From the NCBI GenBank assembly GCA_036583965.1, contig JAZBQD010000027.1, positions 29,953,001 through 30,017,000 on the forward strand: a stretch of 64,000 bases of DNA. Direction: 5' to 3'. The translations under genes and the position numbers were made by a program. This stretch comes from Prunella strophiata. Its lineage: Eukaryota; Chordata; Aves; Passeriformes; Prunellidae. Below, in pieces: positions 37,695-50,606 of this stretch (its first letter is position 1; each line of letters starts with the position of its first letter). The notes beneath the pieces were generated by a model, which worked only from the letters and a program-made list of their open reading frames with translations, was not told where the DNA came from and did not search any database.

Positions 37695-40600
37695 GTTCCA
37701 CCCCCTGCTATTCACCCACTGGAGTCACTCTGAGGAGGAGAAGTCTCAGGGGCAAAGGGACTTTCTGCTGCCCTTGGAGTTTCTCACTCACAGTAAATAA
37801 AATCCTCCCCACCAAGATCTCAAAGCTGTTTCTGCTCTGTCATCAAAGAATTACCTCACCTTTTGAAGCAGCTGCTCATTATTAACACGTGGAAGTTTAG
37901 TTAAAAATTAGGTTTTAACATGAAAGAGCATTGTGAGGGAGGCAGAAGAGCTGTCAGAATTCAGTGATGATGAGGGAGCACAGAGATGTCCAGCACTGGT
38001 GAGTTCCTCCCTGTGTCTATGTACCAAGCAGGCAAAACTGGAAATGCTCTGAGAGCTGCTGTTGTTAATTTAACCACTTCTTAATAATTTCTGTGTAATG
38101 TAGGAAAAGATTCCTCACACTAACCCTGGCTTTTCTAGCATCGCTTCATGTTTTCAAGGCTTTATGTTTTAGTGTAGCAACATATGATTTTGTATAATAA
38201 TTTACTTCTAAGAATTCTCAGAACTGTAAATTAACTTCAGTTTCATGCTGAAAGAGTAAAATTTCCTTCAGATGAGCTGAACATATTGCACATTTAGTGT
38301 ATTCATCCTAATCCACATGCTGTGATGAATGGCTAAATTGTAAAAAAATAATAAAAGTAGGAACTTTATAGATTGAAAAGATTTAGCCTACACTTCAAAT
38401 ATGAAAAAGAATGCTACAGACCACAAGTGGCCTTTCTGATATACATTCTATGTATCTCAATATTTATCCAGAAGGTATTGAAATATCTGTCCTTCTTCAA
38501 ACTTAGTTAAGCATATTCCAGAACAAATAAATCCAATGTAAACTTCCACATTTTCTGTAATAACCCAGTAAACCCTAAGCCTAAGGGGATTCTAATAAGA
38601 ATTAATTAAAACAATTCTGTACAAATTCTTTACTGAGAGGATTTTTTTTTTAATTTGAGAGTTTGCAGTAATTTATTGCTGAGAATAGAATGAAACACTT
38701 TTTCTAGGAAAGTTCCTATTAATTTTAATAGTCTCGTTTTTTTGCCATTATTCTATCAATACCTTTTCCTCTACATTCTTGGGTTTTTTTTCTCCTTGGT
38801 ACTAAAAATATGAAAAGAAAAATCATATTTTCTTGAGTCACAAAAGAGATTCTCAGCATGCAAACAAATCCCAGGTTAAATGATCACTACCCATATTGCA
38901 AAGTCAGAAGTTATCCTCCCAAATTAAAGCATTTCTGCCCTTTACCTGCCAGGATCTCAAGTCCTTGCTACCTTTTGCTTTTGGATTTTCACCATTAAAT
39001 GTTTTTTGTCTGTCATCAATCAACCAACTACTGCACCAGCTTTTCCTTCCTGTTAGTTTTCCTGACCTAATCTCACTTTTCCTTTGCATGTCTCTCTCCT
39101 CTTTCACCATTTATTGCTACCTCTGCATTCACATCAGCCAACTTTTTAACCATTTGCCCTTGTTAAAAGTGAAAAAAGGTACGTTGCAAAAGAAGTAATT
39201 TTCCTGTTTAATCCTGTTAAGAATTAAATCTAGACTATATCAAATTTTATAGAGTTGTTAAGATGCACAGAGGCATCACGAGTGCTACTCCACCATCAAA
39301 TTTTAACCACATTCTCCAAAGTCATTGAGAATGAGATCAACAGAAATTTAAATAATGGAAAAAAGTTTCCTTTTCAGTAGCCTTGGCTTTGGTAATATTG
39401 GGAATGGAGTTTAGGAATGGCAACTCATTAAAAAATCACACCAAAACAGCTCTGGTGAAAAAATTTAAACAAGACACAAGCAATTGAAAAAAAGGTAGAA
39501 GAAGTTTCTGAAACACATTAAAAACTCTGCTCCAGTAGACAACAGTACAAGGCCCCCATCAGCAATTTTCATTTCCAGCTCTTGAAATGCTGTTAGAAAC
39601 CAAGCAAAAGAAATCACTTTTGTCCTAGCACTAGCTGAGAGTTCAGGGAGCCAAACAAGGCTTTTTTTCCCAGGTATGAAATAAATCTTGCCTCTACATG
39701 GATTTTTACTGACCTGACAGATTAATTACTGACAGCTGGAAAGAAGAAATCTTGTAAATAGAAGGATATTTAGTAAATTCAAAGGGGGTTTTTTTGTTTG
39801 TTTTACGTTTATTTAAAAGAATGTAGGAAATTCTGGGGGCAAATCAAAGACATAATATGTCTAATTTTCATTTAGGAATAGTGAATCTTAGAATAGGAAT
39901 AGTGAATTTAGGCACAGAGCAGCTTGCTTGCATTGATAAAACTGATTTGCTGGATACCTGCTGCTGAGTTTCTGTGAGAAATAATCCATTGAAGAGGGAC
40001 CCTCTCTCTTAACTTTTGCTGGAAGAACACAGTAAGAATCTGGAAAATGTAAGCCAAGCAGGTAATTATCCTTCCACAAAGTTAAATTTATTGCCTTTTG
40101 AGACAGTAAGGGATTTAAAAATTTGATCTATGATTTTTGTGCTCTGACACTGGACACTCTAGCAGAATGCTTGTCTAAAAAATGCCCTGAACAACTTGAC
40201 ACTGCAGGTTACCTCAGTGCTAAGTATTGATTGAACAAGGTCTCACTAACTGGAATTTCAAGTGCTTCATCAGAGGAAGACAGCACCAGCAAGTGAGCTC
40301 AATTGACCCACCTGTGCATTAATGATAATAAAGTGTAATTACACAAAGCCTCTGTGATCAGTACATCCCCTAAAATCTCACTCATTTACAAGAATCAGAC
40401 TTTCAGTACAGACAGGAAAGGTTTTTTTTGGGATATTTTATGCCTTCACCTACACAGCAACCCTGTCAACAAAACATAAGTCTGTTTGAAAAGAAGATGT
40501 TGAGATGGACTCCTATGTGCTAAAACTACTGAAATAAAATGCAGCCTCTTACTAAGGCCTCACACTTTCATTTCTTTTTATCATCAGAATAAATATTTCT

Positions 40601-40868
40601 CAGAGATAATATACCATGGCCACATAGCTGGAAAACAGATTGGAAAGACAGAATATGCCAAAACTAAGAAGGAAGACTAGACTGACATGCTTCAGATAAG
40701 GGTGGTATGTAACTAAACAGCAAGAAAATGAAGGTGTGGGGTCCTTGTGCTCCTTCTTCCCTGATTCCTTCTTCCCTGGTTCCTTGCAGCCAAATCCTGC
40801 ACTCAGCTGCATCTGCCCTGAGTGCTGCCAGCAGCCATCCTGCCTGGCCCACACTGGCACCTCATTTT

Positions 40869-40913
40869 CCTCCAACTTTATGGAGTTTTTCCTCCAACTT
40901 CATTGGAGTTTTT
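40869..40913 (+). repeat. tandem duplication, 22-23 bp unit
   Basis: Two adjacent copies of a unit starting CCTCCAACTT and ending GGAGTTTTT, the second with one extra base. A partial third start (CTTCCAATG) follows. Confidence 0.8.
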
Positions 40914-41340
40914 CTTCCAATGACCTCCCCAGGTAATTTCTTTCCTCTACCTTTTGTTCCTCCTCTAAACACCCCACTGCAACTCTTCCCAAAATGCTCC
41001 TTTCTCAATATTACAGCGTGCTCCATACTCCTTCTGCAGGAACATTCCATCAGTTTTCCAGTGCCCTGTTTAATTTGTTGTTAAAAATGTCAGCAGTGAG
41101 GATTTTAGAATTTTAGCTATAAGGATGTGCTGTGAAACACATTTTTTTAAATAATAAACTCTCATTAAGGCAGGCTGTTTTGTAAAAATTATTTCAAGGT
41201 ATACACAAAATATTTGCATTCTATAGAAAATGCAGTCTCAAAACTGCTATAAATCGTATTTAGTGTATTCCCATATATAAATTTTTGTACTGCACTGACT
41301 ATGTTTCCCTGCTTTGATCAGGAGGAAGAAATTTTCCTAC

Positions 41341-41386
41341 ATATACATATAATATACATATAATTATACATACATATACATATAAT
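41341..41386. repeat. AT/TACATA microsatellite
   Basis: Alternating ATATACATATAAT-type units with many short inverted repeats. It is low-complexity DNA. Confidence 0.8.
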
Positions 41387-44243
41387 TTTTCAAACAACTT
41401 CATAAGGAAGAAGAAATGATATAAAATATCATGCTTTATGATAAAGTGAGAATAAAGCTGTGTAAACTGTGCAGCTCCTCAGCATGAAGAGAATTTTACA
41501 CAAAATCCTGTGTGTTACTGACCAGCAGAGTTATTTTACCCAGAGACCTTCTTTCCTTTCAATTCTGACTGCTGCTCTTTTCTTTCCTGTCTTTTATGAT
41601 ATTGTAGCTCATGCTGGATCTGCTGGAATTTTAATTAGGTGTTCCATTAATGTGAATATATACTAAATGTTAATCTTATGTTCCAAAGTCTTATTCATCT
41701 ACGTTTTCTTGAGGCAAAATTTCTTTCTAGGCTGACTTGATGGTGCTTTCAGGAGATATCTTAGGCAGAAAAACACCTCCAGAGATTAATTTCAGAATTA
41801 CCCAAATTACTGTCTTAAAATTTTCATTGAGATTTGCCTTTTAGTGATTTTCATCACAGATCATTTATTATAAATAATTGGAAAGAATTAAGGAAAGCTA
41901 TATGCTTCCAGTATATAATAATATCGTTGGCAGTGTTGGGTCAAGCAATTAGTAATATATAACCCTGGCTAGGTATAAAAAGATGCATTAAAGTAATAGC
42001 AAAAGTAAAATGTTTCATTTAAAATGGTTCATTTAGTGAACAATTTACTCAAATATTATAGTGGTTGTAATCTGTGTGAGGACATTGAATCTTCAGTTGA
42101 TGGGGTCAAATTTAGCTGAGATTTTCCTCAATTGACAGAATCAGATTTCAGCTTAAATGACTTGCATATCATCATATCAGATGGTAGAAATCTAAAGCAG
42201 GTGCTGTGAGCCAGAGCTGAAAGGAGATCTGGAGAACAGATTACAGGTAAATCTGTGGATGTGCAATTTATCAATATGAGGTATCTCCAAAAATTTTAAA
42301 CGTGTCAGGACAACTACTTATATTGGTAGTTGGAGCCACAACTGACAATTTCCCAGGAGATTCATAGAAATAAATCCCAACAGTTCCTTAAATCTCTCCA
42401 CAGCATCACTGTCTGTTGGATTCTCCAGAACTGTGCACTTTTGGATGCATATCTGTTTAAATGCTAAATTTATGTCTTCTGAATTTTTTCTGCCTATAAA
42501 TATAAATTCCACTTTTTTCACAGTGTATATTCTCAATATTTCTGTCTAGAAAAAATAGTTGTACTTAGGAAGGGTCATTAACCAAACCCCTTGATTTTGG
42601 GATATATTGTTGTATTGTATTACATTGACTTCTGGTAGGTCTTTCATTAGAGTGTATAAAAATCAGTTTTAAGATACAATACCCTTTTCACAAGGGTTTA
42701 AAACCACTTAAAACTGCTCAGGCACAAGCTCCATTTCATACTGGTCTGCAAAGTTTACTGTTTAGAAACAAAATTTTAATTTAGAAGAGAGCATCTTCTT
42801 GGTGTCAAATAAAAGTGAATATCCAACCAAGGTTTTTTTGCATTGCCGTCTTATTTTAGCTTTATTTTAACTTCTAGCCTAGCCATAAGGTGCAAATTGA
42901 AGCAACACTGAGAATTGTTGTGCCTCCTGTGACACAGCTTGCCATTGCATTTTTATTGTTGTGCATAATAACTTAGTTCTAAAGCACTGGACAGACAGAA
43001 AAGACAAAGTTTTGTATGTTTGGTAGCTCATAATTGAACAAGAAGCCCCAGGAATATAAAGGGCAGCCCACAACTAATATTTAAGAAGAAAAATATTTCT
43101 ATCTTTCCATGGCCACATGTATCAAATCAAGATTTAATGCTAGGTGGTTCTCCAAGGAATCACAGCTATGATGAATTCTCATCAAGGTTCCCTGGACAAG
43201 AGTGGCAGGCTTCTTTTTTAATTTAATCTCAATTTGCAGCCAATAAGAATTCCCTCAAGTGAGTGTTTGGTGACACTAGGTCATGACAAGTTGTGGGTTT
43301 GAGGACCAGGCCTGCAAAATTTTATTATTTCATATTTAAAAAAAATGACAAAGCAACTGAATATATCCTTGTGACCTCCAAAACATTTTCCTGATGCATA
43401 AGGGCACAGTCAAACCTGATAATCTGGGTTAAGACAATTAAAACTATGAAATCTATTAAACATAAATTAATCTGCAGACAGTAGATGCACAATATGAAGA
43501 GGAAGGGGAATTTCTCTTTGGTACCTCAAGATAATTTCAAGTTTGTGTGGCACTTTCAAAATATTTAGTGGCTCTGAGGCCATAACATTCTAGAAAAATA
43601 AGTTTTATTTCTGAAAAATGACTGTATTTATATTAGTTCTGGCATAAAGCATAATACAAAAATTTACACATGCAAACCTATATGAATCCAAACACCAACC
43701 ACCTTGGGAATGATAAAATGTATTTTGATGTTCTGTTCATTAGATCCACTGGCAAGTAGAAGGTAGATTTACAAGGAAAATATATTCAAATAATAAGTAA
43801 GTCTTCAAAGACACAGTAGGAAAGGTAATTGTTCAAGTATTTTATCTGCTCTCTGATTTTTTTTTTTTAAAGAGTAGAATTCAAAAGAAAAATAAAAATG
43901 TTAAAGTACATTTTTTGAGGGCAAAAGTAAAACATCTTTTCTACAATTTTACATAACAATGGCCACAATACAGATAGGAGCAAAAGGCTCTGTTTGATGT
44001 TGTCAAATATTGGCTAAAACATGAAGTGAGAACAGAAGTAGAATGTCAGCAAAAAAGACAGGCAGAACTTTAAAAGAAAATATCTTTCTGAAATGCATTC
44101 ATCCCTTTGTACAGTGATCTAAATGAGTGTTGAATTTTCATTAGTTGACAGAACCCTTAGGCCACATGAAAAGTTCTAAATGTCCAGCAAGGGACTTCAG
44201 AGGAAAACTTCTGGTTGTATCATTAATGCCACATATAATTGAT

Positions 44244-44956
44244 TATTGGGGGTTGGATTTGTTTCCTTTGTGTTTGTGGGATTTTTCCCCAAGTGGGTTG
44301 TTAGGGAACTAACTGCTGGGTTCTTATGGGCACTTGACCCAAACACAAGAGGTGGCCAAACACCTCCAGAGTTTTGGGGCTGGTGCTCCCTGATGGTGGC
44401 CACTGAGGCTCACCAATGCCAGGACACACTGCATCATCCCACTGTGAGATGCTCCACCAGTGAGGGAGCACCCAGCATTCCTACCCAGATAAAAAGGGGA
44501 CCTGGCAGCACCAGGTTATCCTGTTTGCCACTGGATTCCCAGGGGAAGACTGGACCCATCTCACCAGCACTGGACTTTCTACAGGACCATCTCTACCCCA
44601 CAGAACTGCATCTGCTCCTCCAGGGGGATTCATCTGGACTGCTTTTAACACGCTGACCAACAGGGTGTCAGGTCACATCCTTTACTCTGTACAGGGGCTT
44701 CTTTTTGGTTTGGTTTTTTGTTTTGTTTTTGTTTTCTAGGATTTTTGTTTGTTTTGTTTTTTGCTTGTTTTTCTGTACTATTACATTTGTATCTTTCAAT
44801 ATTCCTAGTAAAGAACTGTTACTCCTATTCCCAAATCTTTGCCTGACAGTCCCTAATTGCAAAATTATACTAATCTGAAGGAGGGGGTTTTCATTCTCTA
44901 TTCAAAGGGAGATTCCAGCTTTTGCTGGCAGATACCTGTCTTTCAAAACCAGGACA
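44244..44956 (+). mobile_element. solo ERVL-type LTR, 713 bp
   Basis: The 3' part (AGTAAAGAACTGTTACTCCT, TCTTTGCCTGACAG, GAGGGGGTTTTCATTCTC, ending CTGTCTTTCAAAACCAGGACA) follows the end of a common songbird ERVL LTR. A TATA-like GATAAAAAGG lies near 44488 and the poly-A signal variant AGTAAA at 44807-44812. A 5-bp direct repeat TTGAT flanks it at 44239-44243 and 44957-44961. The left end then reads TATTGGGGG instead of TG, consistent with one G-to-A change. The G/T-rich stretch at 44700-44780 is internal. The 136-codon open frame across U3 is not a gene. Confidence 0.75.
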
Positions 44957-47534
44957 TTGATGTTTATGCCTGGTAATGAAACTTTTTTATATTTAAAATT
45001 ATCTACATTTAAAAGTCAGACTTAGGTGTTTACATACTTATAGCTGGATTCTAGCTCAAAGAAGCACATTTTTAGGGGGCCAGGTGGTTTGGGTCTACCA
45101 TCTCCAGCACTGTCTTAGGTTGTCATTTACAAGTCAGTTCTTTCAGCCTGGGATCTTATCACCTTGCTACTTACATTTCTGGACAGAGCTGAGCACAGCC
45201 TGTAAGGATTATTACATTATCTCCTTATCACCAGCTCATTCAGCTCTATTGCTGTAACATTTCACTGTGACACAGAAAAGGTCTGTACTTCTTACCCCTT
45301 GGAAATCCATCAAATGCAGGCTCACTTTTCATATTTTGTATTAGTCAAATCTGACAATCCTTTCCCTGCCATTGCTCTCAAAGGACTATTTACTTGAAAA
45401 CACTGCTAAGGTGTTAAATCCTCCTTATGAGTTTCGAGACAAATATATGTATTTATGGAGGAAAAATCCAGCCATGCAGTAGCTCTCTATAAATGGCAGT
45501 AAGAACTGAATGATAGAAGCCTGTGTTTTCTGTAAGGTTGATCTTGTGGCAGAAAAGGAGAGTTAAACGTAGTTAAAGGCCAATAAGGACTGCATTCCTT
45601 TAGAGCTCCTTTAGAGCTTTTATCAGAAAAGTAATTCAAAAATTTTAATAATAAAAAAGACTACACATGTCTTTTAATAAGACAATAAACATCTACAATA
45701 CTGCCCTGTAACTCTAATTCCTTCTTGGCTTGTACCCCTTCTTCTTTCAAACTAAATCCCCCATGTATTATTTCCAGCATGATTTTTGTCAGAGCTGGGC
45801 TTCTGCCTCACTGAATGTCTGGGTACAACAGCCAAAGTGATTCTGAGTATGTGACCTCATATATAGTGAAGCCTGAGAAATTTTGAAAAGAAAACCAAAT
45901 TGCCTTTCAGTATAAGTTTGGATTAAAAGATTTATTTTTGTTTGTTTCCCTATCTTCAGCATCCCAGGAAAATCCATAGGCTGGTGGTGAAATTGTGCTG
46001 ACCAACTGATTTTTATGAGCTTTAGCTGTTTTCCTACAAGTCAGCATTGACAAGTGTGGGCTAATTGCTGTTGGAGGAAGTTTCCTTTCCCGTCTTCATC
46101 ATTCTCTGTCAAATGCATAGAGCAAAGTCACTGATGATTTCTGGCCATTTATAATTAATTATACTATTTATAACCCCACTAATACAGGAATAGCAATTTC
46201 AGGACAGTTGAACCCACTTTCAGGAACAATGCCTTGGCTTTGAGCCTCTGATTTTTAGGTAGCTTTTCATAACCAGTATCTTCATGTAAAAATAAGTAAA
46301 ATAACATTCCATCATAAAAAATGCCATGTACTAGGGGTTTTACATGGATTTGATGCAAACACAGAATAGCTGGGGAACAAAAAGCAAATATTGCAGAATC
46401 TGGCTAAAATGTGAGTAAGAAACAAACCTAACTCATCAATTTCTTCCCACTGCAGCTATTCCAAAGTAGCCCAAAGGAAAAGGCAGAGAGGTCTTGCCAA
46501 AGCAAGGCCAACATGGCACAGTAATTTGACCAACAGGGCACCAAGGAGGCAGAGCTTCTGCACAGTAAATTTTTAACAAACTCAATGTGTTTTAGGCAAA
46601 CTACACTGAAATAGGTAATCTCTGGGTGCTTTCTGGCTGTTATATTTCTCCTACAATTTAAAATACTGTAAAAATGCCCTCTTATTAGAAGAAATTGAAA
46701 GTAGTTGCTTCAGATAAGGGTTGATCAAAGGCAAACAATCTTGATATAGATAAGACATATCAGTGCTTTAAAATGATGGAATAAATCAGATTTTAGGTAT
46801 TTGGGATGCTGACTAGTAACAAAGAATGAAGAAGGTGCAAGATTTAGGCTAGATATGACATACATAAAATCTTATCATTCTAAGTGAGGGGTGGATCTTT
46901 CTCCTGCAAGCTTTGATGAGCACTATCTTGAATTTATCAAAAAATACCTATATTAATTCACTCCTCCAGCCTATGAATTTTTTACATAGAAGAGAATAAA
47001 ACAAGTATAGCTATTGTTAAAAGATGTATTTCTGGCTTTGAAAATAGTTTTTGAATTGAACTACCATGAAGAAAGGGTATAATTTTTCTTTTGTGTGTGT
47101 TTAAGTGTAAATTAGAAAACTAGGTAGTCTGACCTCTCATTTATGACTTTAAAAAGCTTAGTTTAGCTTTTTAAGGTGCAGAAGAAATAAGTGCATAAGA
47201 AACAAACTGATTTAGTGGCACCAGCTTTGGGAAGTCAGACAAAATATTTGAGGGAAAATTTTGTATTTAGAATTAAATTGAACAGAGGCATTATTCTTAG
47301 AATGGCATTTTTATTTCAGAGCTTTGCATGCAGTCATTTTACACCAAACCCTTATACCTACTTGTCCACAGATGTGTCACAGATATATATCACCACTAAT
47401 GAATCATTTAGTTTCAAATTTTGAGATGAAGACTATTTTTTAAAAAACAAAACTTAAAAAAATATTGTTCAACCAGCAACTCACAGAAGTCTGTCAGTCC
47501 CACGCTTGTGCACATCCCAGAGATTTGCACCTCA
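44957..47534. other. unique sequence, no gene recognised
   Basis: No repeat, exon or RNA gene could be supported. All open frames are under 80 codons. Confidence 0.55.
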
Positions 47535-48030
47535 AATTCCATGTTCAGTTTTGAGACCTCATGACAAGGAAGACCTTGAGGGAGCTGGAGCATGTGCAGG
47601 GAATAGAATGGGGTTGGGAAAGGGTCTGGAGCCCCAGGAGGGGCTGAGGGAGCTGGGAAGGGGCTCAGCCTGGAGCAAAGGAGGCTCAGGGGGGACCTTG
47701 TGGCTCTGCACAGCTCCTGACAGGAGGGGACAGCCAGGGGGGTCGGGCTCTGCTCCCAGGAACAGGGACAGGAGGAGAGGGAACGGCCTCAGGCTGGGCC
47801 AGGGGAGATTTAGATTGGATATTAAGAAAAGTATTTCACAGAAAGGGTTTTAAAGCATTGAAACACATGGCCCAGGGCAGTGGTGGAGACAGCATCCCTG
47901 AAAATATTCAAAAAAGGTGTGGATAGGACACTTGAGGATGTGGTTTAGTGCTGGTCATGGCGGTGGTGCTGGGTTGGTCTTGATAATCTTAAAGACTTTT
48001 TCCAAACTTAATGATTCCATGATTCTATAA
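47535..48030 (+). mobile_element. CR1 LINE 3' fragment, about 500 bp
   Basis: This is the longest CR1 piece of the window. In order it has GACCTTGAGGGAGCTGGAGC, GGGTCTGGAGCCCCAGGAGG, CTCAGCCTGGAGCAAAGGAG, GGGGACCTTGTGGCTCTGCA, GATTTAGATTGGATATTA, GGCCCAGGGCAGTGGTGGAG and the terminal ATGATTCCATGATTCTATAA. These follow the CR1 C-terminal and 3' UTR order. It ends at a proper 3' tail and is 5'-truncated. It is GC- and CpG-richer than its surroundings. The 115-codon open frame at 47506-47853 is CR1 sequence read in a chance frame. Confidence 0.92.
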
Positions 48031-48166
48031 AAGTCCAATTGAAGGCTTCTCTTCAAAAGTTTTCTCATGGAAAAAAAAGCTTGTTGGGAATTAGTGTGAT
48101 TACTGAGGACTCCAGGAAGAATCAGTCAATCACTGACAAAGTGACTTGCACATGCCTCTGTAGAAA

Positions 48167-48722
48167 TGTCCTGGATTCAGCTGGAATAAGAGTTAATTTC
48201 TTCTCAGTAGCTGCTACAGTGCTGTAGTTTGGATTCAGAATGAGAATGGTGTTGATAACTCAGTTTTTGCTAAGTCCTGTTTATCTTAAGTCAAGGACTT
48301 TTTTTCCTCGTCTCCTGCTCTGCCACTGAGGAGGTTCACAGAGAAAACTGGGAGGGAGCATAGCTGAGACAGGTGACCCAAATTGGCCAGAAAAGGGATA
48401 TTGCAGCCCATGGAATGTCATGTCCAGTCTGTAAACTGGGGGAGTTATCTGGAAGGGCCAGTCTGGGTTCAGGAAGGGGGGTCTGGCATTGGTCAGCAGG
48501 TGGTGAGCAATGGTATTGTGCATCACTTGTTTTTCACTCTTTATTATCATCATTATTATTATTATTTACCATTATCACTGTATTTCACTTTCAATTCTTA
48601 AACTGTTCTTAACATACAAGTTTTCCTTTGATTCTCCTCCCCATTCCACTGAGGCAGGGAAGGAGAGAAGGAGGGTGGAGTTGAGTGGTGCTTAATTTTC
48701 AGCTGGGTTTAAAACCATGACA
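48167..48722 (+). mobile_element. solo ERVL-type LTR, 556 bp
   Basis: It begins TGTCCTGGATTCAGCTGG and ends GGGTTTAAAACCATGACA, the two ends of a very widespread avian ERVL LTR. Internal landmarks also agree: TAAGTCAAGGACTTTT, GACCCAAATTGGCCAGAAAA, and CAAGTTTTCCTTTGATTCTC near the end. The usual TATA box is degraded to CTGTAAACTGGGGG. A (TTA)n-like run at 48541-48568 replaces part of the usual sequence. Flanks are AGAAA (48162-48166) and AGAAG (48723-48727), a 5-bp duplication with one change. Confidence 0.85.
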
Positions 48723-49485
48723 AGAAGACAGACTACTTAAAAATCTTAAAACCTTGCAAATCACTGTCAAAAAGAAATTTTAATGAAACACTAGTTTTGT
48801 TTTCCACAAAATTTCTTGATTTAATTAAAGCCCATAAGGTGTTGTCAGATTTCTTTGACAAGCAGTTTCAAGAACATGTTTTAGACATTTCTAATATAAA
48901 TTGCATTTTTTTGACACATAAGCACAGTTATGGTGGAGAGGGATGCCACCAAAATATAACTTCCAGTGCTTGCAGTGTTGGCATTTTCAGAAACAGCATG
49001 ACAAAGAACCAGTTCCCATGGACACTTACTGCCTTGCTCTCAATCTTGTGTTGTTCCATGAGCTGTTCAGGTGCCTTTAGGACATACAAGAATTTCCATT
49101 GCTCCTTTTTAAAAGAAAACTCACTCTTCCACATATGTCCAAATCAGTTTCACTGCAAATACAGTTTAATCTTACAGTTTATAAAAGTATAATTTTGCAA
49201 TAAAATAGATGTCAATGTTTATTTTAAAATCACAAAAAGTACTTTTTATTAAAGTCAAGTGTTGTGTTTCTTAAATTCATTACCATGGAAGCAAATAAGA
49301 AGTCAAACAGCCTCTCTACTCAAAAGCCTTTATACCATGTTCATTCAGATAAAGATACCTGGAACCAAAGACTAACATAAGAGAGTAGCAAGGAAAAATG
49401 TCCCAGTTTTCCCAGAAGATGGAGCTGAGCCATGAGAGCTGGCTGACTGTCTGCCTTCCTGGAGGCAGCTATGCCAAATCTAAGT
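48723..49485. other. unique sequence, no gene recognised
   Basis: A 131-codon open frame (48797-49192, plus) and a 68-codon one on the other strand overlap here. Neither resembles a known protein. The minus-strand frame contains a donor-like GCAGTAAGTG but no convincing acceptor. Confidence 0.5.
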
Positions 49486-49550
49486 AGAATACAAAACTTT
49501 CAGTTGGCAGGGACCTTCAAAGATCACAGAGTCCAACTTGCCCACCTCTC
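49486..49550 (-). mobile_element. CR1 3'-end scrap
   Basis: AGAATACAAAACTTTCAGTT, GGCAGGGACCTTCAAAGATC, then AGTCCAACTTGCCCA matches the reverse complement of the CR1 terminus with several changes. Confidence 0.6.
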
Positions 49551-49562
49551 CCCACCACCAAG

Positions 49563-49720
49563 AGAGTGGTGAAACACTTTGGAAAAGAATTTTCCTCTTT
49601 GGAAAAGACTTCCGAAAGAGGATGTTGTTACTCCAAACCTGTCAGTTTTTAAGAGACATTTGGGCAGTCCCTCAATAATTTTCTTTAACTTTTGGTCATT
49701 CCAGCAGGTATTGTGATCAT
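49563..49720 (+). mobile_element. CR1-like 3' UTR fragment, old type
   Basis: AGTGGTGAAACACTTTGGAA, then GTCAGTTTTTAAGAGACATT, and TTTCTTTAACTTTTGGTCAT follow the order of an older avian CR1 subfamily 3' UTR as I remember it. It lies right next to, and opposite to, the minus-strand CR1 scrap. Confidence 0.55.
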
Positions 49721-50574
49721 ACCCTTCTTTGAATAGAGAACATGACACTACCAAGGAGGATAGCACTGCTTAGTAGGACAGTATGCCTCTGATAAGTTTG
49801 AGACTCAGTTTTCATACCAAATATCCCTTCCTGCATCATGCAGATATTTGAATTTTGAAGGTGAGTCCTTATCCCCATTTATGTAGCTCTTTCTAAAACT
49901 GAAAATTTCAGCAACTCTAGATAATTGCTTTTAAAAAGATTCAGAAGGTTTCAGCTTCATTCCACAACATCAGACAAATTATAGTCTCCTTGTGCACACT
50001 TTTAAAAGGAAAAATGCATAATTAAAATAATTATGTAATTTATTAGGTTTTTTTCCTGAATATTTTTCCAGTATCCATTTGAAAAAACAAACATTTGTTC
50101 TCTAATAAGGGAACAGGACCCATTGTTACAATTTGTTTTTAACTTCATAACAAGATCACATTACCACAAACTGATAACACAAACACAGCTCTTTTATTAA
50201 TAATGATTAATCCAAGCATGTCATCCCATGGACTTTTAGAAGAATTTAATTTACCTAAAATCCCATTGATTTTTTCCCATTAATTACTAATGCAAGCTTC
50301 CTTGAATTTGAAGTTGTACACATCCTTTTTAATGAATGAACAAGCAGTGGGAAGCACTGGAGCCAAGTCTCCTGAGATGGAGGGGTTCCAGTGCCATGAG
50401 AATCCTGAGATGCTGCCAGGGATCTCAGTCACAGGAGCTCTCCCAAACCAAAAGAAGGAACTGACTTCAATTCAAAGGTTTTGCTTTGAAACAGAGAGCA
50501 GAAACAGAAGTGATGGCAGCAGTCTAAACTCAAAATCTTTACACAGAATGGTAGCAACACACACACACACACAC

Positions 50575-50606
<32 letters not shown>

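Larger units (their letters stand above)
37713..44243. other. unique sequence, no gene recognised
   Basis: No exon or mobile element could be supported. It holds a 22/23-bp tandem duplication at 40869-40913, an AT/TACATA microsatellite at 41341-41386 and scattered T runs. Open frames up to 118 codons (40728-41084) lie in a proline/serine-rich GC patch and lack a familiar domain. Confidence 0.5.

Noticed and set aside
44246..44656. 136-codon open frame
   Set aside because: It lies wholly within an ERVL-type LTR, which does not code for protein in this region.
47506..47853. 115-codon glycine/arginine-rich open frame
   Set aside because: It is CR1 3' sequence read in a chance frame.
48797..49192. 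131-codon plus-strand open frame and a minus-strand exon-like piece with GCAGTAAGTG
   Set aside because: No known domain on the plus strand. The minus-strand piece has a donor but no good acceptor.
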